64,000 nt of DNA, taken from contig NC_135556.1 of the NCBI RefSeq assembly GCF_964340395.1, forward strand, positions 8,959,001 to 9,023,000. Direction: 5' to 3'. This DNA comes from Glandiceps talaboti (Eukaryota > Hemichordata > Enteropneusta > Spengelidae). This document shows, in pieces, positions 1-10,431 of this stretch (the first letter of the stretch is position 1; each line of letters opens with the position of its first letter). The position numbers and the translations under genes are program-made. The notes beneath the pieces were generated by a model. That model ran no database searches. It saw only the letters and a program-made list of their open reading frames with translations, and was not told the DNA's origin.

Positions 1-640
1 TCCCATCAGCCAAAAAAAAATGGATTTTTAGACCACACTGCATATTTAGGAAAATTCATTCACTTTTTGTCAATTTGTAGTGATTAATTGGAAATTGCAA
101 ATTCTCGTCAGTGTTATCTCAGTTAATGACAACACATGAGAATTCATCAGAAGATTAATACTCAAAACGTGTTAATTCCGCTCAAGGCTACCTGATATTA
201 GTCAAATCTTATGACCTACAAGTTCAAAGGTCATTGGCAGACAGGTCAAGGTTTGCAGTCTTGTTACCATGGTGACTTCACATTTCATTTACTTCACTCT
301 TCCACTGCTTAGCAATTAATGTACAAGTTACTGTTCTTGTGCAGTCTGTATAATGGTGCTTTTTGCTATTATTCTATTGAAGAACGTAAATGTATTAAAC
401 ATTTGGAATTAGATTCTTGTACGCATGACGAACTTTGCAATTTTTTCTCAGAAATGGGATTACTAATACATCGTTATTGGAAAGACTTAAGTCTCTAACC
501 CGGCGACTTCTTAATCAATGTCTATTTACTACAGGTATAATTGTAACTACACTTATCAGACTTGAATCTGTCGAAATATATACCGAATTGTGTTATTCGA
601 TTCATCAGAGAAAAATGCCCCTGTGATACATTGGCCATTG
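1..640. other. Unassigned AT-rich DNA
   Basis: Upstream of the first visible teneurin exon, so probably intron of the same gene. No exon, RNA gene or clear repeat recognised apart from a short run of GCATT units at about 660-682. Confidence 0.5.
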
Positions 641-1890
641 TATTTCATTTGAAATGCCTTGCATTGCATTGCATTGCATTGCACAGGAATTGCCATGTAT
701 TTTGTTGTAAATGACCATATTGCATTCGAATTGCCTTGTATTATTATATTTGAAAATAATACATTGGAAATACCTTATCTTTCATTTGAAATGCCATAAT
801 TCATTGGAAATACCTCTCGCATTTCATTTGAAATGGCCATATTACATTGGAAATACCACTTGTATTTCATTTTAAATGGCCATATTACATTGGAAATACC
901 TCTCGCATTTCATTTGAAATGGCCATATTACATTGGAAATACCACTTGTATTTCATTTTAAATGGCCATATTACATTGGAAATACCTCTCGCATTTCATT
1001 TGAAATGGCCATATTACATTGGAAATACCACTTGTATTTCATTGGAATGGCCATAATGCATTGGAAATACCTCATTTCATTTGAAATGGCCATATTGCAT
1101 TGAAAATACCTCTTGTATTACATTTGAAATGGCCATATTGCATTGGAAATACCTCTTGTATTACATTTGAAATGGCCATATTACATTGAAAATACCTCTT
1201 GTATTACATTTGAAATGGCCATATTACATTGAAAATACCTCTTGTATTACATTTGAAATGGCCATATTGCATTGGAAAATGCCTCTTGTATTTCATTTGA
1301 AATGGCCATATTACATTGAAAATACCTCTTGTATTACATTTGAAATGGCCATATTGCATTGGAAATACCACTTGTATTTCATTGGAATGGCCATAATGCA
1401 TTGGAAATACCTCATTTCATTTTAAATGGCCATATTGCATTGAAAATACCTCTTGTATTACATTTGAAATGGCCATATTGCATTGGAAATACCTCTTGTA
1501 TTACATTTGAAATGGCCATATTACATTGGAAATACCACTTGTATTTCATTGGAATGGCCATAATGCATTGGAAATACCTCATTTCATTTTAAATGGCCAT
1601 ATTGCATTGAAAATACCTCTTGTATTACATTTGAAATGGCCATATTGCATTGGAAATACCTCTTGTATTACATTTGAAATGGCCATATTACATTGAAAAT
1701 ACCTCTTGTATTACATTTGAAATGGCCATATTACATTGAAAATACCTCTTGTATTACATTTGAAATGGCCATATTGCATTGGAAAATGCCTCTTGTATTT
1801 CATTTGAATGGCCATATTGCATTGGAAATACCTTATATTTCATTTTAAATGGCCATATTACATTGGATATGTCTTGCATTTCATCTGAAA
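640..1890. repeat. 43-bp minisatellite with higher-order structure
   Basis: Tandem units of about 43 bp built on CATTTGAAATGGCCATATT and ACATTGGAAATACCTCTTGTA, about 28 copies. Variants (GGAATGGCCATAATGC, AAAATGCC) recur in the same order, so blocks of several units have been duplicated as larger segments (about 1040-1390 resembles 1390-1560 and 1560-1830). Edges decay gradually on both sides. Open frames inside it are repeat artefacts. Confidence 0.9.
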
Positions 1891-1984
1891 TCACCATTTA
1901 TATTGCACTTCAGATACTATTTATACATTTTCATAGCAAATCCCTTGTGTTTTATTTAACAGTTTTGTTTCCAATTTGAAAATA

Positions 1985-2145
1985 AAATTGTCCTAATAGT
2001 ATTTGAAATATCCTGTATTATACTTGAGATAATATGTATTTCATTGTAATATCTCATTCCATACCCATAATATGTATTTTATTGTAATATCTCATTTCGT
2101 ACCCATAATATGTATTTTATTGTAATATCTCATTTCGTACTAGAT
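1985..2145. repeat. 38-bp tandem repeat, about 3 copies
   Basis: Units of ACCCATAATATGTATTTTAT TGTAATATCTC type, with starts at about 2063 and 2101 (38 bp apart) and a diverged earlier copy. Confidence 0.8.
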
Positions 2146-3820
2146 ATGATTCTTGTTAACGGATATCATCTGACTGTAATTGACCATTGGAAATGGTTTT
2201 GTGGCTTGCTCTCTAAGATTAACATAGGTTCACTTATCCTGTATAAAATCTCTCTTTACAGCGTTATCAGATAGTTTTACCAGCTGAAGTCTGCCATAAG
2301 CTGTAGTAGTACTACTACACAGCTTGGTACAATTATCAGAAAATGTGAAATTTTTTAACGCTTTTGCACTCATGTGACATTTCTATAAGAATGAATGTTC
2401 ATGAACTGTTTGGTTCAAAGTTAGATACGTACATTTCTATTCATAGCAGTCAAATTCAGGATTTATTTCTGAAAAAAATTTTTGACTCTGTGAGTAGAAA
2501 TGTTCATCTGTAACTATGAAATTAAGTAGGAATTTTGGTGATGAAATTAGTACCTATACATAATGCATATATGCATTCTGACAATCTGTCCTGCCAGTAA
2601 ATGCTATGAACCGTGAAATAAAGATATGGTCAGTGTAAAAAGTATGTTAATACATGTACCAAGGGTTAACATGATAGAACTATAAAGCGTTGATAGCAAT
2701 AAGCAGTGTGGATGCAGAATTCTAATGTAGAAAATGTCGTGGGTGATTGGATATGAAGCCCAGAAAAGTGCATGAACTCTTTTTTTTCTTCTTTTTTTTC
2801 CACTCGGGTCGTGATGCAACTGCATTAAATGATAGCAACGTGGGCAGCACAACATATGGGAGACAATGTCATTAATGAAAAACCAGTCAGAGGCAGAATT
2901 GTCACAATCAATGATTAGGCATAGTTATTGATAGCTTCAACGTTCCATACAAAGTGTCACTTTGGAGAGAATAGTTGAAGAATGATGCAGATAAATATCA
3001 GGGCATTTGAATTCAGTAGGCTTCACTGCAGGTAAAAAAAACCACACAGGTACAAGTATATGGTTACAATAACAATTGGCACTCCAAATTAGAATTGTAA
3101 ATCATCGTGTTCGGTCCATTCACTGTAAATTTGGTAATTTCTTTGAGAGCTGTGATTTGAATTAGTTACTATGCTATGACATTGTTTAAAGTGAATTCAG
3201 ATGTGTTCATTCTGATAACGACTTTGACATTTTTTGGAGCAATTTTCTGTTTATGTATTTGGGTCAAAGCAAATACTAGTAATTTAGACATTTTCTCAAA
3301 ACCACCCCCATTTGATTGCTTTAATGTTTCCTAATTATTAAATATACAGTTCTGCAGGTAAATAGATCATTATATATTCGTTTTTTTGGTCAATTTAATT
3401 TTTTTTTTTACTTCAAGGAAATCTGTCTAATTGCATCAATATTTTGAGATATTCTCTGAGAATTGACCACTAGGAGAGTTCATCTTTCGGTTACATCTGC
3501 AAAATTTTATTTTCTGATTAATTTGGAGATAAAATTGACATTTTGATTCTGAGAAGGGAATCAATTTGATTTCATTGATAAAGAGTAAGCAAGGTACCTG
3601 GCTGAAGGTGCATACATTTAGATTTTTTGTCGTAAATTGAGTACAAAAGGCAGCTGTAAAGTCTTACATAGTTTCACCTTTTTCTGTAGTGATTGATTTT
3701 TTTTTTTTTAATTTCGTGGCAATTTTACAAATTGCTGTTTTCTATTCTTTAGGGTTCACATCAGGTCAGTATTGATTTTTTTTCAGCTTCATCTCCAAAA
3801 AAACGTTAGATTTCCCACAA
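2146..3820. other. Intronic/flanking DNA, nothing recognised
   Basis: AT-rich, with scattered poly-T runs (for example 3690-3712). The short open frames, including one of 83 codons on the - strand at 2604-2855, lack any protein-like character. Confidence 0.5.
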
Positions 3821-4340
3821 GATTCTTTAGCAAATCGCTGGGTCAACCATCGGGTCATTTTTATATCCCAGAAGTAAACCATAGAGAGCTGTAAACAGTT
3901 TATTCTGAAACAATCAAAGGGTGTGAATGTTCATAATTTTATACTTTAGAGCTGGGTCAACCATCGGGTCATTTTACGTCCCAGGGAAGCAATTTAGTAT
4001 GACTTCTAGAGAGTTATTGACTGTTTATCCAGTAGAATCAGACAGTCTAAATGATAAAAATTCTAGACTGTGTAGACAAGTCAACAATCAGATCATCTCT
4101 TGTCCCAGTAAGGTGATTTAGAATAACCCGTAGAGAGCTATAAAACAGTTTATCCAACAATGATCAGAAAGTCCAAGTGATGGTGCCAAGCCCTGCAGAG
4201 CTGCCAGGCCAACCATAAGGTCATTTTATGCCCCAATAAGGCAATTAGTAGTGACCCCAAGAGAGCTATTAACAGGTTATCCTAGAACAATCGTTAAGCT
4301 GTAAAGTGTTTATCCCAGGAACGATCACAGAGTCCAAATG
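3820..4340. repeat. Degenerate tandem repeat, unit about 120-130 bp, about 4 copies
   Basis: Each unit carries GGGTCAACCATCGGGTCATTTT, a 'CCCAG(T/A)AAG-CAATTTAG' part, 'AGAGAGCTGT(A)AACAGTTTATCC' and 'CAATCA-A-GTC'. The copies are strongly diverged. A 64-codon frame at 3927-4121 lies inside and is not a gene. Confidence 0.7.
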
Positions 4341-4770
4341 ATGTGTGAACGTTTTGATATTCTAAGTGTATTTCCAGTGGTCAGTAATGGCCTCTAAAGG
4401 TCAACAGAAGAATCCCAGCAGTTATATTCATGGCTGTACTATCAGTGACATTTGGCGTGCACCGTTCAAGTGGTCTGTGATAAAAACCTCACTGTGCAGT
4501 TGAAATAGTCTATACACTGAGAATTACTTCTTGTGATTGAAAACATCATATTTTGGACAAATAGTTGGTTTAACTAGAAAGTTATTAATCCATGATTGGA
4601 TTTTAATGTTACTTTAATAGTCCATAGTTTAACAAACTTGTAATACTAGACCTAGTCATTTGTATATGTTTCATTGCATCCTAATTAAAGTCATGAAATT
4701 AGACCCCTGTACAATTTGAAAGAGATTGATAAAACATAGCAAATATTTATTTAGCTACAGTGCATATGGG

Positions 4771-4917
4771 TATATACGTATGTACATACATACGTACGTA
4801 CGTACGTACGTACATACATACATACATACATACATACATACATACATACACACGTACGTACGTACCTACATACATACATACATACATACATACATACATA
4901 CATACATACATACATAC

Positions 4918-4952
<35 letters not shown>

Positions 4953-4989
4953 TACATACATACATACATACATATAGACAGACAGACAT

Positions 4990-5071
<82 letters not shown>

Positions 5072-5072
5072 C
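4771..5072. repeat. Compound microsatellite (CATA/TACG)n-(CAGA)n-(CA)n
   Basis: Tetranucleotide CATA/TACGTACG runs, two blocks of CAGA, then about 30 CA dinucleotides ending near 5070. The overlapping open frames on both strands are artefacts of the tetranucleotide. Confidence 0.97.
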
Positions 5073-5559
5073 CCCACTGTCAGCATCAACAAACACCACA
5101 TGCTATATCCACATAATGTAACAGCAATACAAAGCTTTTACGATACTATCTTTCATCCATAATCTTGGTTCTCATTTCATTTTATTCCTGTCATTTATAC
5201 ATGAAGGCCTGTCTGTCTTTTTGAACACAGTCTGGCTAGGATGCATGGCGAGGGTTGGATCCCAGAGGATGCATTATACCCCAAAATTTGATCCGTATAC
5301 TATTAATAAATAAATCAACCATACCACTCAATGAGGGATGTTTTGTAATCTTTATTCTATGCAAAGTCACCAACTTTGTGTTTTATTCATCAGCCATGGA
5401 TACAGTCACAACGACGTATCTATAGTTTATTACACTTAACAACTAAATACCCGGCAGGGTCTAAGCGATGTTTGGTTTTTTCTTCTTTTCGTGCCAATTG
5501 CCTACGGACATGTTGGGGTCTGACAAATATCAAATATGAATTGTTAATAAACATGGAAG

Positions 5560-6166
5560 GTCAGGCACTCATGGAGAGAACCTGTTAACCGATGCAGTGT
5601 CTGATAATCTAAGAGTGAAAATGTTGAATAGATGCTGAGTGCCTGATAATCTCAAAGAACTGCTAATAGACTCAGAATGGTTTATACTCTTAGAGTGTAC
5701 TGTGAACAGACTCAGAATGTCTGTTAATTTCAAGCTCAAAAAACTGGTAACAGACATTGAATGTCTGATAATGTTAGAGACAAACTACTAACACACACTG
5801 TCTGATAATCTCGGAGAGAAACTGCTAACAGACACTGAATGTGTTATAATCTCAGAATGAAATTACCTACACACTGAATATCTGATAATCCCAGAGAAAC
5901 TACTAACATTGAATGTCTGATAATCTCAGAGCGAAACTGCTAACACACTGAATGTCTGATAATCTCAGAGAAACTACTAACACACACTGAATGTCTGATA
6001 ATCTCAGAGAAACTACTAACACACACTGTCTGATAATCTCAGAGAGAAACTACGAACACACTGAATGATTATCTCAGAGAAACTACTAACACACTGAATG
6101 TCTGATTATCTCAGAGAGAAACTACTAACAGACATTGAATGTCTGATAATCTCAGAATGAAACTAC
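5560..6166. repeat. About 40-bp minisatellite, left part (interrupted)
   Basis: Units of CTGAATGTCTGATAATCTCA and GAGAGAAACTACTAACACA with variable length. The array resumes at 7634 after a transposon insertion, so the two parts were one array of about 20 copies. Confidence 0.9.
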
Positions 6167-6169
6167 TAA

Positions 6170-7630
6170 GGGGCGTCATCGAAATCAAAAGCATCGTAAT
6201 TACGCGTCGCTACGAGTAAAGACTAGTAACTACTAGTAGCTACGATGTACTACGAGAAACGGGAAATAATGAGGTGTTCAGGTTCATGAATAACTGACAA
6301 TAGATAATAAGTTTACATTTCTTTGTTTCCCTTAACGATGTCGTCTTTACGCGTAGATACACGTAATTTTTTATCGCCAACACACAATAGATAGTGATTC
6401 TCACCTTCCATGTTTCCAATGATGACATCGTCTTCTATCGTAGTTGATCGTAGTTTGTCATAATTTTCGATCGTCAAAGAAAACCACGTACTCAGCCAGT
6501 AATGTGCTGATGAAACTAGTACTGCACATGTTTTTATGAGTGCAAGTTCATGGGCGATATTCATTAAAAAAAACCAATAAGATATGCACGAAATCAAAGT
6601 TTCAATATTCAGTACAAACTAACAGTACAACTTACAAGCTCACGCTTGGCGCGCCATGGTAGGGCCAAGAAATGCTGTTGAATTTCCGGGTTGCGGAAGT
6701 GCAGTTTTGACTTTTATATCATCGAATAACGGGATTTGTTTTATATATTCTAAAACAACAACTAATTTTTTATGTTTCTCAGTACAGTAACATTCCTAAA
6801 TGATGGGGTTGAGTTGAGAAATCGCAATGTTCGGCAACACGTGGCGTGATGCATGATGTCAGTAGATATATAAACATAGAGACGCAAGTGATGAACGTAT
6901 TCAATTATTCGTAGCCCGAAATTTCGTTATATAAATGACGTTTTTCCTCAAAATTTTGAAGAAACAAAACGTTTTTAGGTGACTTCTAAATCAATCAAAT
7001 CAAACGATATATTAATGCGAGACAAGCTTTAGTTTTTAATTTGTTTTTGTGGACAATGTTCGATTTCGACTGACGAATCCTGCGACTAGAATCTAACACG
7101 ATCAATGCACCGTTCAGCAGCCAGACGAAAATGGTCGACATGTTTGTTGACCAGCCGAGAAGTGCATAAGGAACTTGTGAGGCAGTCCGAATAAATAGAT
7201 GTAAAATCCGACGTTTCGAATAAAAATTCTTCTTCAAGGTATTTTTAGGCAAGACATATTAGGTAAACATCTGAATATATCTGAAACACTTAGTTGACTT
7301 ACTAGCCGACTGTACGAATGCCATAGAACTTAGAAGGCATCGAATGAATAACATTGAAAAAAGTAAGTGTGAAACTGATTTGCGCACAGGAAAGAAAATC
7401 TTTTTGTTTCGTTATTTTTTTCACGATGAAGACTACGCGTAAATGGTCGTAGTTTGGGCTCATGAATAACGGACAATAGGTGTTTACTTTTTATTGTCTA
7501 CAACCTAAAGTACATGAATATGCGTTGAGACTTATGAATATTCACCGTAGTACATCGTAACTACTAGTAGTTACTAGTCTTTACTTGTAGCGACGCGTAA
7601 TTACGATGCTTTTGATTTCGATGTCGTCCC
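6170..7630. mobile_element. Non-autonomous DNA transposon with about 85-bp TIRs, TAA target duplication (PIF/Harbinger-like)
   Basis: The left end begins GGGGCGTCATCGAAATC; the reverse complement of the right end begins GGGACGACATCGAAATC. The match continues for about 85 bp with few mismatches (shared AAAGCATCGTAATTACGCG, AAAGACTAGTAACTACTAG). It is flanked by TAA at 6167-6169 and 7631-7633, and the surrounding minisatellite is continuous once the insert and one TAA are removed. A 3-bp TAA/TTA duplication is typical of PIF/Harbinger. Internal frames (minus strand 6313-6597 and 6995-7252) do not look like a DDE transposase or Myb-like partner to me, so I call it non-autonomous. Confidence 0.85.
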
Positions 7631-7633
7631 TAA

Positions 7634-7810
7634 CACACAATGTCTGATAATCTCATGGTAACAAACACTGAATGTCTGATAATCTCAGAGAGAAACTACT
7701 CACACACTGAATGTCTGATAATCTCGGAGAGAAACTGGTAACAGACACTGAATGTCTGATAATCTCAGTAAAATTGTAGCAGACACTGAATGTCTGATAA
7801 TTTCAGCAAA
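7634..7810. repeat. About 40-bp minisatellite, right part
   Basis: Continuation of the GTCTGATAATCTCA array after the transposon. It decays at about 7810. Confidence 0.9.
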
Positions 7811-8835
7811 CAGACACCCAATATCGGGTGCTAGGTGATCCAATCAACTACACTTGAACTAGAACAGTACCAAGCATTAGAGGGTTAAATCTCCTGTAGA
7901 GAAACTTTACCTTGGTCTAGGAGTGCAAACTACCTGACATACAAATTTATCAAGCGCTAGGGGGTGAAATCATGATGAGTTGAACTTACCAAGTGCTAGG
8001 GAGTTAAATCATACAACAGTGCTGAGCACATATCATGATTAAAAATTTGACAACCCACGTGTTTGTAATACCAAGGGCTGAATAAATCTTCGCTGCCAAC
8101 ATGAGATGGCCTTTTGTGTTTTTAAATAGGACAGATTCAACCAGAGTATATTGTCCTTTTACAATTCACAGAATTAAATTTTTTAAAAAAGCAAAAAATA
8201 AAACACATAGTAAGGTGTGCAACTCATATTAGTGTGTACAAATAACATTTTTGGAAGCAAATCGTAAATTTTTTCACTGATGTCTCATGAACATCATCAG
8301 GGGTATAGTACACACGTCTGACGTCACTCGTACATCTCGTTGAGACACGTTAAACATGTTCAAGTGATACAGCTGGGATCTAGATGTTTGCATCCCAATT
8401 TAGGTTAAAATACAACAAATGAGTGAACGTTGTATAAACTGAAATCCCTATATACAACAAGGTGAGAAAAAAAAATGTGATTGTATCGGGATCTAAATTT
8501 GATGGCCGAGTTCTCTATTATTTTGAATTAGCCAAGGAATGAGAAACCAGCTGAGATGCAAATTAACACGATGCCAAACATTACAAAATAATTGAGATAA
8601 ATTTGTCTATTGATTTGACATGGTTGAGGTCAAGTACATCAAATCTGTGTACTTTTTATACCACCCTAATAAATTACCTAAACCTTTCCGTAACATAGTT
8701 TCATTATTGTGTACACACACACACAGAGCTTCATCCCACTTCAATCAATTGATTCAAATTTAGTGAATGGTACACCAGGCAGGTCAATTAGTTTCCAGAC
8801 TTTTGTAATAACATGATTGACGAGACTCTGCCTTT
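7811..8835. other. Intronic/flanking DNA with a weak short repeat
   Basis: Three diverged copies of 'CCAAGC(A/G)(T/C)TAG-GGGT-AAATCAT' at about 7870-8010. Otherwise nothing recognised. Confidence 0.5.
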
Positions 8836-9145
8836 GACCAAACGCAGACAGTCATGTATATATATACCGCCGCTTTGATCAATGAGAGATGTACAACGTA
8901 CCAGCAATGAGATGATTTCATTCCGGCAACAGACAACTGTGCTGAATTATATCCCTGGGATTAGCGAAATCCAACATCGTTCAACTTACAGAACATTGAC
9001 CAAAGCGTAGACAGTGTGTACCGCCGTTTGATCAATGAGAGGTGTACGAGGTACCAGCAGCAGTGAGATGATTTCATTCCAGCAACAGACAACGATACGA
9101 TATCCATGGGATTAGTGAAATCCGTGTCGTTCAAGTTACTGAATC
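8836..9145. repeat. Tandem duplication of about 160 bp
   Basis: The segment with GACCAAACGCAGACAGT, TTTGATCAATGAGAG, GATGATTTCATTCC and ATCCCTGGGATTAG occurs twice in a row, second copy from about 8997, moderately diverged. Confidence 0.8.
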
Positions 9146-10010
9146 AGTGCATTGTACACAGGCTGATCTAAATAATACCCCTTATAAGCCATATATCACT
9201 GGAAGGTGTCACATTTGAGAAACACTAATTCTATGCAAACACAGACCTATCAAATTAGCCAATATGTAAGTAGATTGATTCTCAGCCTCTGGACTAAAGA
9301 TTATATAAATCAAAATGTCAAGATTCACCCCATGTAACTACCACCATGGTAATAAAGCCTACCAAGGCAGGAATTCGTAAAATCTCTAATTTCATCACCG
9401 TAATGATATTGGTAATTAACAGAATGGCAGGTGCTAACCCGTGTGGTGTTGTGTATTTTGTCAAATTGCATCATTTGACACATCTGCGGATTTTCACTTC
9501 GGCGAAGTTGCCATGGTTACATGACCATTTTGTAATTATTTTGTGTGGTGTAGTATGCTGACCCCATTTCTTTGTATTAACACATGTCTGCACCACTATT
9601 TAGAGAGATTTATACAGTTTAAGGTTGATCAAATCCATTTTGTATTTCCCTTTTGTTAGCATTGCCCACTTTTGAATAAGAAAATCAGATTGACAAAAGC
9701 TTGTAGTGGATTTTGTCAGTTTGTATTGAGGTATATATATCATGTATTGGTATTCAGTACGTGTATATCTTTGATTGAATCAGTTCTGGATGTATCAGGT
9801 ATATAGTACTGTGTCGTGTACGAGTACAAATGGACACTGGAAATTGCATTTCTGTTGAGGTGGTCTCAGTCTCCTGTTTTATATATATATACATGCCAAC
9901 ATGAGGTTTGTGTTCATTTTGTTACTACTAGACTGTGAAAGTGACTTTTATATGTCAAAATAGTCGTATTTTACAGTAATTTTTTCATTTTTTTTTATGT
10001 TGTTTTTCAG
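9146..10010. other. Intron upstream of exon 1
   Basis: AT-rich with no repeat array. It ends in a strong T-rich tract (about 9980-10010) that serves the exon 1 acceptor. The 71-codon frame at 9346-9561 has no splice context or similarity I recognise. Confidence 0.6.
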
Positions 10011-10431
10011 CTACCACACCTGTCAATGGCAGTGCACTAAGCAATACAAGTACATTACCAAGTACAAGTAAAACGTTGAATTGCTCGATACCAATCCGAC
10101 CAGCGACAGTGTCTAGTCGTTCATCAGCCGGCACCAGTTCTTTGCCTCGGTTTGATCCACCACCTCCACCACTACCCGAGAGGAACCCATCACTTTATAA
10201 CACATCAGTAATCTCAGAGGTTGAACAGGCTGCGGCATCGCTTCCGCCAATTTTACCACCTCCAGCACCAGTTCTGGGAGCGTCTGCACCATCACCACCA
10301 ACACCACCAACACCACAGGCGTTACCTGACACCCCTACTGATACAATGGGTTTGCCCCAAACAGAGCAGAGACCCTACCAAAGCATTCAATCGTTACAAG
10401 GAGGACGTAGCAGTATGCAGAAAGAAGACAG
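10011..10431 (+). CDS. Ten-m: Teneurin exon 1 (first visible): proline-rich cytoplasmic domain
   Basis: Encodes residues 1-139 and part of Arg140. It follows a T-rich tract ending TTTTTCAG and ends before GTATGT. It is rich in Ser, Thr and Pro, with PPPPPLP at 49-55, a second PPILPPPAP run at about 78-86 and SPPTPPTP at 94-101. Such runs are SH3 ligands in vertebrate teneurin tails (CAP/ponsin binding is known there). The exon begins with the last 2 nt of a codon, so it is internal and at least one coding exon lies upstream. No initiator Met or Ten_N-like start is visible in 1-10010. Base composition is clearly more GC-rich than the flanking introns. Assignment rests on composition, position before the membrane exon and a clean phase-2 junction (AG + A = Arg) to exon 2. 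Confidence 0.85.

Noticed and set aside
847-1979. Several repeat-like short proteins
   Set aside because: They are translations of the 43-bp minisatellite; the unit is not a multiple of three and frames change between copies.
4747-5116. Open frames of 77-118 codons on both strands
   Set aside because: Produced by CATA, CAGA and CA microsatellites. The same applies to the frames at 25098-25397, 33084-33693 and 54756-55157.
6313-7252. Minus-strand frames of 94 and 85 codons inside the transposon
   Set aside because: No DDE catalytic pattern, Myb-like helix or similarity to transposases that I can recognise.
10113-10316. Minus-strand frame opposite exon 1, and 14431-14625 opposite exon 2
   Set aside because: Shadows of the + strand coding exons.
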